Shown in pieces: positions 8,573 to 17,207 of a stretch of 64,000 nucleotides of DNA. The notes below the pieces were generated by a model. That model did not search any database. It was given only the letters and a program-made list of their open reading frames with translations, and was not told where the DNA came from. This DNA comes from Muricauda sp. SCSIO 65647 (GTDB taxonomy: Bacteria > Bacteroidota > Bacteroidia > Flavobacteriales > Flavobacteriaceae). Made by a program: the position numbers and the translations under genes. How positions within the stretch are numbered: position 1 is the stretch's first letter; every line of letters starts with the position of its first letter. The stretch spans positions 2,549,501 to 2,613,500 of the forward strand of contig NZ_CP091037.1 in the NCBI RefSeq assembly GCF_021534965.1, read 5' to 3'.

Positions 8573-9868
8573 ATGCTGCTTATCTACACCCATAAAATAA
8601 CACCTCGTTTCCGTTTCACCATGGGGCATATCTTCGAACAGATCTTGGGTATTGAGATTGGTTTTACCACCACGGTCGAAGACTTCATTAAGCACAAAGG
8701 GGCTAAGATGACCTATACCAAACAGCCCCTTCAAAATGAATTCTTTGTCAGGAGCAATGACCTGTTATTCGAAAAGGGCATTAATGACTTCAGTATTCAA
8801 ATGGGTGATTGGGAAGGTCTTCCCAGTTTTTTTGAGGCGGGTGAAAAGAGTGTCATTCCGTATGATATCTTTTCGGCGAGTTTCTTCTTGTTGAGCCGTT
8901 ATGAAGAATACCTCCCGCACGTGAAGGATGAATTGGGCAGGTATCCTGCCAAGGAAAGCCTTGCGTACCAAAACGGTTTTTTGGAGCTACCCGTGGTTGA
9001 TTTATGGGCTTTAAAGCTTTTTAGGATTTTGGAGCAGAGATTTCCTGAAATCAAGAGAAAGGCAAAGGCCTATCGGTATACCTCGATCATAAATGTGACC
9101 ACATCGCACAGTTTTGCCCTCAGGGGCATGGCGCGCAGTTTGGGCGCACTCATGTTTGATTTGGGCAATTTTAGGCTGCGACGGGTGGTCCAGAGGCTAT
9201 TGGTACATTTGGGTGTGCGAAAGGATCCCTTCGACAATTTTTCGACTTTGATAGAGCTGCACAAAAAGTTTCAGGGGAAAACAATGTTCTTTTTCCAATT
9301 TGCCGACTATTCGACCCACGACAAGAACATTTCGCCCAACAACAATAAATTTAGGCACTTGATAAAGGCAATTGCAGATTATAGCGTGGTGGCCTTGAGT
9401 ACATCTTTTCATGCCGGCAACAAAATAGAGCTCTTAAGAAAAGAGAAAAAGAGAATGGCCCAATTGATCAATAGACCCATAAAATATTCAAGGTTACGCT
9501 ATAATAAGGTCAACATTCCCACGACTTACCGAAATTTAATGGAGGCCGAGTTCACCGATGATTTTAGTATGGGCTATACCCATGAGGTTGGCTTTCGTGC
9601 CGGCACCTGTACCCCTTTTTATTTTTATGATATCAATTTAGAGGAGCAACAGCCTCTTAAGGTGCATCCCTTTGCGGTACATGACTACGCCCTGACAAAA
9701 CACGCAAACACCGGTGAGATACTTGAACAAATCGATGCAATTTATAGACATGTCAAACAGGTAAAGGGGCAGTTCGTCACCGTTTTCTCCAATGAACTTT
9801 TAGGCAGCAAACAAAAGATCTCGTGGCTTGAACTGTACCAAAATTTCTTAAAGCGATACTATGTTTAG
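8573..9868 (+). CDS. Polysaccharide-deacetylase-like protein (DUF7033 type)
   Basis: 431-aa protein resembling the flavobacterial 'polysaccharide deacetylase family' with an N-terminal DUF7033-like region (ITPRFRFTMGHIFEQILGIE) and the conserved SASFFLLSRYEEYLPHVKDELGRY. The C-terminal half would hold the NodB-type barrel (TLIELHKKFQGKTMFFFQF, YTHEVGFRAGTCTPFYFYD), but the usual catalytic Asp/His pattern is not obvious. A role in surface polysaccharide processing is inferred. The downstream phosphatase gene overlaps by 8 bp, so the two are cotranscribed. Confidence 0.75.
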   Translation: MLLIYTHKITPRFRFTMGHIFEQILGIEIGFTTTVEDFIKHKGAKMTYTKQPLQNEFFVRSNDLLFEKGINDFSIQMGDWEGLPSFFEAGEKSVIPYDIFSASFFLLSRYEEYLPHVKDELGRYPAKESLAYQNGFLELPVVDLWALKLFRILEQRFPEIKRKAKAYRYTSIINVTTSHSFALRGMARSLGALMFDLGNFRLRRVVQRLLVHLGVRKDPFDNFSTLIELHKKFQGKTMFFFQFADYSTHDKNISPNNNKFRHLIKAIADYSVVALSTSFHAGNKIELLRKEKKRMAQLINRPIKYSRLRYNKVNIPTTYRNLMEAEFTDDFSMGYTHEVGFRAGTCTPFYFYDINLEEQQPLKVHPFAVHDYALTKHANTGEILEQIDAIYRHVKQVKGQFVTVFSNELLGSKQKISWLELYQNFLKRYYV

Positions 9869-10550
9869 GGGAGTGGTGACCGATGTTTTTTTTGACCTTG
9901 ACCATACCCTGTGGGACTTTGAAAAAAACTCGGCACTTACCTTTAAGAGAATATTTACCAAAAATGGAATAGATGTTTCGCTTGAATCTTTTTTGGAAAT
10001 GTATGTGCCGCTCAACTTTGCCTATTGGAAACTCTATAGAGAAGAAAAGGTTACCAAGGAAGAATTGCGGTATCAACGTTTGAAAAAGGCTTTTGACGCT
10101 ATAGGATTCCCAACAAATAGGTCATTGATCAATAAACTTTCTGAAGACTATATTCTACATCTTTCTTCGTTTAACCATATATTTCCAGATACCAAAGAAA
10201 TTCTTGAATACCTCATGCCCAATTATCGGCTTCATATCATAACCAACGGATTCGAGGAAATACAGCACAAAAAGCTCATAAATGCCGGTATCATACATCA
10301 TTTTGATGTTATTGTGAACTCAGAAATGGCAGGGGTGAAAAAGCCCAATCCGAAAATTTTTCAACTGGCCTTAGAAAAAACAGGTACTACTGCTGAGAAA
10401 AGTTTAATGGTCGGTGATAGTCTCGAAGCCGATATTTTGGGAGCCCGAGCAGTGGGCTTTCATACTCTTCATTTTAACCCCACCCGTGATTCAAACCATG
10501 ATTTTTGCAAAATCATTACCGGTTTGAACGAAATAAAAACCGTTTTGTAG
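9861..10550 (+). CDS. YjjG-family HAD pyrimidine nucleotidase
   Basis: 229-aa HAD-superfamily hydrolase. Motif I is FFDLDHTLWDF with the nucleophile Asp, motif II is IITNGFE, motif III is the Lys in GVKKPNPKIF, and motif IV is MVGDSLEADILGA. Length and motifs match YjjG, a 5'-nucleotidase that clears non-canonical pyrimidine nucleotides. Its start overlaps the end of the deacetylase-like gene by 8 bp. Confidence 0.9.
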   Translation: MFRGVVTDVFFDLDHTLWDFEKNSALTFKRIFTKNGIDVSLESFLEMYVPLNFAYWKLYREEKVTKEELRYQRLKKAFDAIGFPTNRSLINKLSEDYILHLSSFNHIFPDTKEILEYLMPNYRLHIITNGFEEIQHKKLINAGIIHHFDVIVNSEMAGVKKPNPKIFQLALEKTGTTAEKSLMVGDSLEADILGARAVGFHTLHFNPTRDSNHDFCKIITGLNEIKTVL

Positions 10551-10606
10551 AGTTATAGTAGGGTACAACGGGGGTCGATTGTTTACTTATAAAACTGTAC
10601 TGTAAA

Positions 10607-11155
10607 ATGAAAAAAATGGTTTATGGCGTTGGCCTGTTGCTATCGCTCATACTGTTGTCCATAGCCTGTTCTGATGAACAGAATTTCGACCAGTTTGATG
10701 ACCTCAGCGTGACCCCGACACTGGCCACCAGTATTTTTTATCTTGAATCAGACGAAGAGACCATAAATCTTTCGGGCAGTGGCAATTTTTATTCGGAAGT
10801 CTTCACTTTTGAGGCCTTTAATGAAGAATTTGTTGCCGAAAGAATATTAGATGGTATTATCATTTATCAAGTCGAGAATACCACAAGCAAAGAAATCGAT
10901 ATCACCGTTGAATTTCTTGATGCGGGAAATAATGTACTTGATACGGAAGCCTTTACCATCGAAGAAGATCCAGCACCATTGCTAGAGCGACAGATTGCCT
11001 ATGGCGACGGTGGCAGAAGTCTTGATATTCTTAGAAATACCACCAATATAAGGGTAGGGGGCACAAACCAAGGTGATAACAGCAGTACTTCATCACAGCC
11101 TGATCCGAAAATCATACTTAGGTCGAGTGCAGAATTTAGGTTTCGTTTGAGATGA
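10607..11155 (+). CDS. Hypothetical lipoprotein
   Basis: 182-aa protein with a lipoprotein signal peptide (hydrophobic core LLLSLILLSIAC, lipidation Cys21, followed by SDEQ). The mature part is acidic and beta-rich with no recognised domain. Its stop overlaps the ATG of the DUF5723 gene (ATGA), so they are cotranscribed and may work together at the outer membrane. Function unknown. Confidence 0.85.
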   Translation: MKKMVYGVGLLLSLILLSIACSDEQNFDQFDDLSVTPTLATSIFYLESDEETINLSGSGNFYSEVFTFEAFNEEFVAERILDGIIIYQVENTTSKEIDITVEFLDAGNNVLDTEAFTIEEDPAPLLERQIAYGDGGRSLDILRNTTNIRVGGTNQGDNSSTSSQPDPKIILRSSAEFRFRLR

Positions 11156-12606
11156 AAAGATGGCAACTCTTGATTTTGACCTCTTTGCTGGGGATAGGTG
11201 TGCTTTATGCACAAAACAAGCAGTTGCTCTATGATTTTTATGAGATTCCACAATCTTTGATGGTCAATCCTGGGGTGAAGACACCTTATAAATGGCACGC
11301 GGGAATTCCCCTTTTATCTGGAATAGGTTTTCAAGCCGGTACCAGTGGTATTACCGTGAACGACCTTTTTGCCAACGATGGCATTGATTTTACGACCAAG
11401 GTCAGGGATCGGGCCGTTTTTGGTATGGGCCCACGGGACGAATTCAGTGGCAGTGGCCAGATAGAGGTGTTCTATGGTGGTTTTAGAAGTGCGAACCGGC
11501 CTAGTGATTACTATTCTTTTGGAATGTATGGTGAGGGCTATTCGAGCATTTTTTGGCCTAAAGATTTGGCCATTTTAGGTTTCGAAGGCAATGCCAATAA
11601 TTTGAATAGGAGGTTTGATCTCGGTCATTTGACTTTACAAGGAGAAGCGGTGAACGTCTTTCATTTTGGGGTAAACCGGAAAATGAACGATAAATTGAAC
11701 CTCGGTATCAGAGCAAAGCTTTATTCTAGTGTTTTTGAATTCAAATCAAAACGAAATTCGGGCTATTTTGTAACTACCCAAGGTGACAACAATATTTTAG
11801 AGAATACCTTGGTGGCCCAACTTGAATTACAGACCTCTGGTGTCAAGGAGTTGATTGATATACTTGATGAAGATACGAACACCACAGGTGCCGATATACA
11901 ACAATGGCTTTTGGGGCGTTCTTTCTTTGGGGGTAATTTGGGCATTGGAGCAGATTTCGGCTTTACTTACGAGTTGGGCCAAAACACCTTTTTAACCGGT
12001 AGTGTATTGGATGTAGGCTTTATCTACCACACCAACGGACTCGAAAATTATACCCTAAACGGTGCTGTGAGCAATGAGGGCATTGAGATCATATTGCCCG
12101 AAGACCTTTTTGATACGACCACGGATATTTGGCAAGAACTGGTCGATGAGATAGAACGGTTGGTGCCTTTTGAGACAAACCAAAACAGCTTCATATCATT
12201 ACGTCCAATTAAATTGAACGCTTCGGTACGCCATAATTTTGGGGAAAGAAAGGGTAGTACCGCAGAGGCGTGTTACTGTGGCTATGATACAACAGATCGA
12301 GCTGACGGGTTTGATTATGTGAACAGTGTCGGTGGACACCTGTTCGTTATCAACCGCCCCAAGGGACCGCAAGCGGCCCTGACCGCATTTTATCAACGCA
12401 GATTTGGCGACGTACTCGCCCTGAAGACAACTTATACCGTTGACAAATATTCCTTTACCAATATTGGTCTTGGACTCAATCTACAGGCCGGTCCGGTTAA
12501 TTTTTATGTGTTGGCCGACAATTTACTGGGCTATGGCAATATAGCTGACAGTCATTACGCATCTTTTCAATTCGGATTTAATATCATATCTTGGAACGAT
12601 AATTGA
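11152..12606 (+). CDS. DUF5723-family outer-membrane protein
   Basis: 484-aa exported protein with a signal peptide ending near YAQ (residues 1-21). It has the DUF5723-type beginning (PQSLMVNPGVKTPYKWHAGIPLLSGIGF) and many alternating aromatic beta-strands up to the C terminus, consistent with a beta-barrel of the PorV/FadL-like kind. It sits between a lipoprotein (4-bp overlap) and another exported protein. The function is unknown; envelope location is inferred. Confidence 0.85.
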   Translation: MKRWQLLILTSLLGIGVLYAQNKQLLYDFYEIPQSLMVNPGVKTPYKWHAGIPLLSGIGFQAGTSGITVNDLFANDGIDFTTKVRDRAVFGMGPRDEFSGSGQIEVFYGGFRSANRPSDYYSFGMYGEGYSSIFWPKDLAILGFEGNANNLNRRFDLGHLTLQGEAVNVFHFGVNRKMNDKLNLGIRAKLYSSVFEFKSKRNSGYFVTTQGDNNILENTLVAQLELQTSGVKELIDILDEDTNTTGADIQQWLLGRSFFGGNLGIGADFGFTYELGQNTFLTGSVLDVGFIYHTNGLENYTLNGAVSNEGIEIILPEDLFDTTTDIWQELVDEIERLVPFETNQNSFISLRPIKLNASVRHNFGERKGSTAEACYCGYDTTDRADGFDYVNSVGGHLFVINRPKGPQAALTAFYQRRFGDVLALKTTYTVDKYSFTNIGLGLNLQAGPVNFYVLADNLLGYGNIADSHYASFQFGFNIISWNDN

Positions 12607-12619
12607 TTATCGTTTGGAT

Positions 12620-13480
12620 ATGAAGAATATCATAGTTGTATTAATGGTTTTTTTGGGTGCTAACTTGATAGGAAATGCACAATTCAGTGATTATAAATAT
12701 GTTGTTGTGCCCAAAAGATTTGAAGGGTTCAAAAAGGAAAATCAATATAGTACAAGCACCTTGATAAAGCATCTTTTGACACAACAGGGTTTTAATGCGG
12801 TATATGATGATTTTATTGCGTTAAAAACTAATCCGTGCTTGGGGGCATGGGTTCGATTACAAGATGATTCCAGTTTGTTTTTGACCAAGACATCTTTGAT
12901 TTTTGAAGATTGTGAAGGTAATTCTGTTTTTGAAACGGCCCAAGGGAGAAGTAAAGTCAAACAATATAAAGCTTCTTATGAGCAAGCCATTCGCGAAGCT
13001 TTTTTTTCAATGGCAGGTGTAACCCACAATTATGTTCCAAAAGAAGAAACAGAAAAAAAGGAAGAAACGGTTACCCTGAATTTCAAAAATGATGTAAAAA
13101 GCTTGAAAAATGAAGGTCAAGCGGTGGAAAAAACGGCAACCGTTAATGAGCAAAAAACCGTCTCTGAAAAACAACCGTACAAGACTTCAGAACCAAAAGA
13201 ATCTGATATGGCGAAAGCTACTTCACCAGAAAAAAATACCATAATCGGTGAAGCATCAAAGATTGAAGTCTTATATGCCCAGCCAATAGAGAGGGGCTAT
13301 CAACTGGTCGATACGACACCATCTGTAAGATATAAGCTTCAAGAAACTTCCGTACCCAATGTTTATCTGGTTGTGGGCGACAATAAAAATGGGATTGTTT
13401 TTCAAAAAGAAGGTAAGTGGTTCTTGCAATATGAAGATGATAAGAAAGATGTGATGAAAGAGCTCAATATTAAGTTTTAG
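12620..13480 (+). CDS. Hypothetical exported protein
   Basis: 286-aa protein with a signal peptide (KNIIVVLMVFLGANLIGNAQ, cleavage after about residue 21). A globular N-terminal domain (about 22-140) is followed by a Lys/Glu/Thr-rich low-complexity linker (about 140-215) and a small C-terminal domain ending DDKKDVMKELNIKF. ATG 12620 replaces an in-frame TTG two codons upstream. It is third in the lipoprotein-DUF5723 operon and overlaps the end of the convergent rarA gene by 4 bp. Family not recognised. Confidence 0.75.
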   Translation: MKNIIVVLMVFLGANLIGNAQFSDYKYVVVPKRFEGFKKENQYSTSTLIKHLLTQQGFNAVYDDFIALKTNPCLGAWVRLQDDSSLFLTKTSLIFEDCEGNSVFETAQGRSKVKQYKASYEQAIREAFFSMAGVTHNYVPKEETEKKEETVTLNFKNDVKSLKNEGQAVEKTATVNEQKTVSEKQPYKTSEPKESDMAKATSPEKNTIIGEASKIEVLYAQPIERGYQLVDTTPSVRYKLQETSVPNVYLVVGDNKNGIVFQKEGKWFLQYEDDKKDVMKELNIKF

Positions 13481-14754
13481 AGGTCGTACTTATCTTTCCA
13501 ACGCTTTTTTAAAAATTCACGAAAGGCATTCTCTCTAGCATTGTTTCCAGGTTTATAAAAAGTAGCCCCTGAGATTTCTTCGGGCAAAAACTCCAAATCC
13601 ACAAAATTGTGGTCGAAGTCATGGGCATAGGCATACGCTTTACCATAGCCTAGATCTTTCATCAGTTTTGTGGGGGCATTTCTAATGGCCAAGGGTACTG
13701 GTAAATCACCGGTCTCCCTTACTTTTTGTTGAGCCTTACCAATGGCTAGATAACTAGCGTTGCTCTTGGGTGAGCTGGCCAAATAAGTGGCACATTGACT
13801 TAAAATAATTCGTGCTTCCGGATATCCGATTACGTTCACCGCCTGAAAGGCCGCATTGGCGAGGACCAGGGCGGTCGGATTCGCGTTTCCAATATCCTCT
13901 GAAGCCAATATGACCATTCTACGTGCAATGAATTTCACATCCTCACCACCTTCGATCATACGGGCCAACCAATAAACGGCAGCATTGGGGTCACTGCCGC
14001 GTACTGATTTGATGAAAGCTGATATGATATCATAGTGCTGCTCGCCCGTTTTATCATAAAGCACAGTATTTTTCTGAACTTTTTGTTGTACCAAGTCATT
14101 GGTGATGGTCACTTTATTGCCTTCTTCCGAATTGACGATCAGCTCGAAAATGTTCAGCAATTTTCGTCCATCGCCCCCTGAAAGTCTCAACAAGGCCTCG
14201 GTTTGGGTTAAATTGATTTTTTTTGATTTCAACACTTCATCTTCCTGCATGGCACGGGCCAAAAGGGCCTCAAGATCTTCTTTTCCAAAGGGGTTGAGCA
14301 CGTAGACCTGACAGCGTGACAATAGGGCAGGAATTACCTCAAAACTGGGATTTTCGGTCGTGGCCCCGATTAGGGTCACCCACCCTTTTTCAACGGCCCC
14401 CAAAAGAGAATCTTGCTGTGATTTACTGAAACGGTGTATCTCATCAATAAAAAGAATAGGATTTTTGGCCGTGAATAGTCCACCGCTTTGCTTTGCCTTT
14501 TCAATAACTTCTCTAACATCTTTGACCCCACTGCTAATGGCACTCAGCGTATAGAACGGGCGACCGCTTTCATTGGCGATGATTTGTGCCAAGGTGGTCT
14601 TTCCCGTACCGGGAGGTCCCCAAAAAATAAGGGAAGGAACCATGCCTTTCTTGATTTGGGGGTACAAAGCACCGTTTTTGCCCACTAGGTGTTGCTGACT
14701 TACAAAGCCATCTAGGGTTTTGGGCCGTATTCTTTCCGCAAGGGGTTCGATCAT
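13477..14754 (-). CDS. rarA: Replication-associated recombination protein A (AAA+ ATPase)
   Basis: 425-aa RarA/MgsA, a clamp-loader-like AAA+ ATPase that acts at stalled replication forks. Walker A GPPGTGKTT is at about 46-54, Walker B LFIDEIHRF at about 101-109, sensor 1 is GATTENPSF, and the C-terminal MgsA domain has RGSDPNAAVYWLARM. ATG 14754 is chosen because it gives the normal family length; a reading extended to 14940 would run through the divergent rhomboid gene. Confidence 0.93.
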   Translation of the reverse strand: MIEPLAERIRPKTLDGFVSQQHLVGKNGALYPQIKKGMVPSLIFWGPPGTGKTTLAQIIANESGRPFYTLSAISSGVKDVREVIEKAKQSGGLFTAKNPILFIDEIHRFSKSQQDSLLGAVEKGWVTLIGATTENPSFEVIPALLSRCQVYVLNPFGKEDLEALLARAMQEDEVLKSKKINLTQTEALLRLSGGDGRKLLNIFELIVNSEEGNKVTITNDLVQQKVQKNTVLYDKTGEQHYDIISAFIKSVRGSDPNAAVYWLARMIEGGEDVKFIARRMVILASEDIGNANPTALVLANAAFQAVNVIGYPEARIILSQCATYLASSPKSNASYLAIGKAQQKVRETGDLPVPLAIRNAPTKLMKDLGYGKAYAYAHDFDHNFVDLEFLPEEISGATFYKPGNNARENAFREFLKKRWKDKYDL

Positions 14755-14797
14755 TTCATAAAAATAGGACAAGTGCATGACAATTTGTGCCATTTTA

Positions 14798-14805
14798 TAA
14801 TTTTG
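14798..14805 (+). promoter_or_regulatory. -7 promoter element of the rhomboid gene
   Basis: TAATTTTG fits TAnnTTTG and lies 25 bp upstream of the rhomboid ATG, in the 76-bp gap shared with divergent rarA. No -33 TTG is seen at the right distance. Confidence 0.45.
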
Positions 14806-14830
14806 GGTGTTAAATTGCATAGGGTAGACC

Positions 14831-15553
14831 ATGGGCGAATCATATAATTTTCGTTTCTCGAATTCGGTACTCATAGCACCGATGCTGGCCATATTACTGA
14901 TTTGGACGGTTTTTTGGGCTGAGGTACGGTTTGGGGTCAACTTTAATGATTTTGGGGTTTATCCAAGAACAATAAAAGGTCTCAGGGGCGTTTTGTTCAG
15001 TCCTTTCATTCACGGTTCGGTCGAGCATTTGTACAACAATACCATTCCCTTGATCCTCTTATTGGCCGCCCTGTTCTATTTTTATCGGAGAAATGCCATG
15101 GTAGTGTTATTGGTAGGATTTTTTCTTTCAGGGTCCCTTACCTGGTTGATTGGCCGACCCTCATACCATATAGGAGCCAGTGGCATTATTTACGTTTTGG
15201 CCAGTTTTATTTTTTTTAAGGGAGTGATTGCCAAACATTATCGTTTGATAGCCTTGTCATTGGCCGTTGTGTTTATTTACGGGGGAATGTTGTGGTACAT
15301 TTTTCCTATTGAGGATGGTATTTCTTGGGAAGGACATCTTTCAGGTTTTCTAGCAGGACTCTTTTTGGCCCTTGTTTTGAAATCTGACTTTCCGAAAGAG
15401 AAAAAATTTACATGGCAAAGAGAAGATTACAATGAAGAAGAAGATGAGTTTATGAAGCATTTTGATGAAGAAGGAAATTTTATTGAGAACATGGGTGGGG
15501 CCGATGATGAGGGCATTTCGATCAAATACCATTACAGAAAAGGAAAAGACTAG
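14831..15553 (+). CDS. Rhomboid-family intramembrane serine protease
   Basis: 240-aa protein with six transmembrane helices. The catalytic Ser117 lies in GASGIIY and the catalytic His169 in WEGHLSGFLAG; the HGSVEHLYNN segment matches the conserved oxyanion-hole region. A hydrophilic, very acidic C-terminal tail (about 190-240, EDYNEEEDEFMKHFDEEGNF) extends into the cytoplasm. The substrate is unknown. Its end overlaps the convergent rlmB gene by 4 bp. Confidence 0.92.
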   Translation: MGESYNFRFSNSVLIAPMLAILLIWTVFWAEVRFGVNFNDFGVYPRTIKGLRGVLFSPFIHGSVEHLYNNTIPLILLLAALFYFYRRNAMVVLLVGFFLSGSLTWLIGRPSYHIGASGIIYVLASFIFFKGVIAKHYRLIALSLAVVFIYGGMLWYIFPIEDGISWEGHLSGFLAGLFLALVLKSDFPKEKKFTWQREDYNEEEDEFMKHFDEEGNFIENMGGADDEGISIKYHYRKGKD

Positions 15554-16287
15554 TCCATTCGCTGTCTGACCACCTCATAAAGAAATACGCCACAGGCTAC
15601 GGAAACATTCAACGATTCAATATCACCTAACATGGGCAGTTTTGCAGAATGATCGGCCAATTTTAACAATGAAGGCGAAATACCCTTGCCTTCTGAGCCC
15701 ATGATGACCGCACAGGGTTTGTTGAACGAAACATCGTAAATTGAATTTTCGGTTTTTTCGGTTGCAGCGATTATTTCAATTCCAGATGATTGCAGGTAAA
15801 AAACTGCATCCTTAAGATGGTCAACCTTCGCAATAGGGATATTAAAAGCAGCGCCTGCAGAGGTTTTGACCGTATCGTCATTAATAGGGGCCGAACCAGT
15901 TTTGGGTACCACAATGGCATCGACACCACAACATACAGCCGTTCTGATGATGGCTCCGAAATTGCGAACGTCAGATAGCCTGTCCAGCAAGAGAAAAAAG
16001 GGCAAGTCTTTGGTTTTCAGTATATGTTCCGCTACTTCCTCAAAAGGGCTGAATGCTATCGGAGAAATAAGCGCGACAGCTCCCTGATGATTATTTTTTG
16101 TAAGCTTATTGAGTTTTTCAATCGGCACATAAGACGAGACCACTCCTTTCTTCCGAATCAAGGTCTCCAACTTTTTAAACAAATCACCCTGAAGCCTTTT
16201 TTGAAGGTAGACTTTGTTGATGGGCCTGTCAGTATTTATTGCCTCAATTATGGCATGTAGACCATATATTTGATTTTCAGACTTCAT
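15550..16287 (-). CDS. rlmB: 23S rRNA (guanosine-2'-O)-methyltransferase RlmB
   Basis: 245-aa SPOUT/TrmH-family methyltransferase. An N-terminal substrate-binding domain (about 1-75, QIYGLHAIIEAI) is followed by the knotted SAM domain with LDRLSDVRNFGAIIRTA, VIMGSEGKGIS and LNVSVACGVFLYEVVRQR. In E. coli the enzyme methylates G2251 in the ribosomal P loop. A general TrmH-family rRNA methyltransferase is the only real alternative. Confidence 0.92.
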   Translation of the reverse strand: MKSENQIYGLHAIIEAINTDRPINKVYLQKRLQGDLFKKLETLIRKKGVVSSYVPIEKLNKLTKNNHQGAVALISPIAFSPFEEVAEHILKTKDLPFFLLLDRLSDVRNFGAIIRTAVCCGVDAIVVPKTGSAPINDDTVKTSAGAAFNIPIAKVDHLKDAVFYLQSSGIEIIAATEKTENSIYDVSFNKPCAVIMGSEGKGISPSLLKLADHSAKLPMLGDIESLNVSVACGVFLYEVVRQRMD

Positions 16288-16297
16288 TACATTTCGG

Positions 16298-16333
16298 CAA
16301 AAATAATCCCTACCCCTGATATAGGGATAGGGA
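16298..16333 (-). terminator. Terminator of the exported-protein gene, overlapping the rlmB -7 element
   Basis: Inverted repeat 16307-16317 / 16323-16333 (10 of 11 pairs, 5-nt loop). Read on the minus strand it is followed by TTATTTTTG, so it forms a terminator for the gene ending at 16357. The same tract contains TATTTTTG (16305-16298), an exact -7 element for rlmB, whose ATG is at 16287. Confidence 0.6.
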
Positions 16334-16356
16334 GGAAAAAAATCTATTTTACTAGC

Positions 16357-17106
16357 TTAAGAGTTGATATGCTCAAATACTTGGGCCAAATCTTCTTGCT
16401 TCTTGAGATTTAGCTTACCTTCTTTGATAAACTTCTTAATTTCCTCTGCCCTATCGGGAAACAGTGATAGTAAATCCTTTTTCTTTCCGTTGAATAAGAC
16501 AGGTTGTTCTGTTCCTTTAAGAACATAATAATCTTTATTGACGATAAATTTGGCCGCTCGGTCTCTTTGGTTTGGGGTCGGTGCTTTTTCCGGCGGAATC
16601 AATACCACCTTTTTTTTCAATAAAAGTTTAGTGTCACCATCTGCCAGCACTACAAAGTTGCCTCTTTTGAACTGATCATTTTCATCTGTATAGCTATAGG
16701 GCCTTATAAGGGCATCTTGTATTGAAAATTCGGTGCCATCTACTTTCAAAAAAGAGGTAATGGTACCATCGTTTTCTTTCACCTCAATTTCATCGTCGTA
16801 CATATTATATCGCATCATGAGATTAAGAGGCTCTTTGTCCTTCAAGTGAAAAGTGCCCACAACAAATTCTTTTGGCTCATATGGGCTTCCTTTAATATCT
16901 TCAAATTTGATAGGATTTACTTTCTCTTTTTGATCAAGAAATTTTTCAAAAATGAGATTGGATAATCTAGTGGTGTTGTACTGTGAGGTATTGATCTGGC
17001 CATTTAAAGATATTCCACTGCCTTGGGTTTGCCCAACAGCGGCTATTGATGCCAAGATAACACACAATGAAATTACTCGTTTCAAAACAAATTGGATTTC
17101 TTTCAT
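16357..17106 (-). CDS. Hypothetical exported protein
   Basis: 249-aa protein with a probable signal peptide (VISLCVILASIAAVGQTQG, cleavage near residue 26). The mature part is rich in charged beta-strands and ends in a basic helix. Motifs such as YEPKEFVVGTFHLKDKEP, NLMMRYNMYDDEIE and KYYVLKGTEQPVLFNGKKKDLL are common to an unnamed flavobacterial exported family, as far as I recall. It lies downstream of the SusCD operon but is separated from it by a strong palindromic terminator. Function unknown. Confidence 0.75.
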   Translation of the reverse strand: MKEIQFVLKRVISLCVILASIAAVGQTQGSGISLNGQINTSQYNTTRLSNLIFEKFLDQKEKVNPIKFEDIKGSPYEPKEFVVGTFHLKDKEPLNLMMRYNMYDDEIEVKENDGTITSFLKVDGTEFSIQDALIRPYSYTDENDQFKRGNFVVLADGDTKLLLKKKVVLIPPEKAPTPNQRDRAAKFIVNKDYYVLKGTEQPVLFNGKKKDLLSLFPDRAEEIKKFIKEGKLNLKKQEDLAQVFEHINS

Positions 17107-17149
17107 AGCAAAGACTTATTAAGATAAATATAGTGATTAAGTATCAGAT

Positions 17150-17181
17150 AAAAAACCGCCCAACATGTTGGGCGGTTTTTT
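17150..17181. terminator. Strong bidirectional terminator (perfect palindrome)
   Basis: A 32-bp perfect palindrome (A6, CCGCCCAACA, TGTTGGGCGG, T6; centre between 17165 and 17166). It forms a GC-rich stem with U runs on both strands. It ends the SusCD-lipoprotein operon, whose last stop is at 17208. Confidence 0.9.
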
Positions 17182-17207
17182 AAATAAGAAATATTAACTC
17201 TTCTAAA

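Noticed and set aside
14755-14940. N-terminal extension of RarA by 62 codons
   Set aside because: It would overlap the divergent rhomboid gene and its promoter, and the normal family length is reached from ATG 14754.
17150-17181. Perfect palindrome as an insertion-sequence end or phage site
   Set aside because: Position after an operon and flanking A and T runs fit a bidirectional terminator; there is no partner repeat or transposase.
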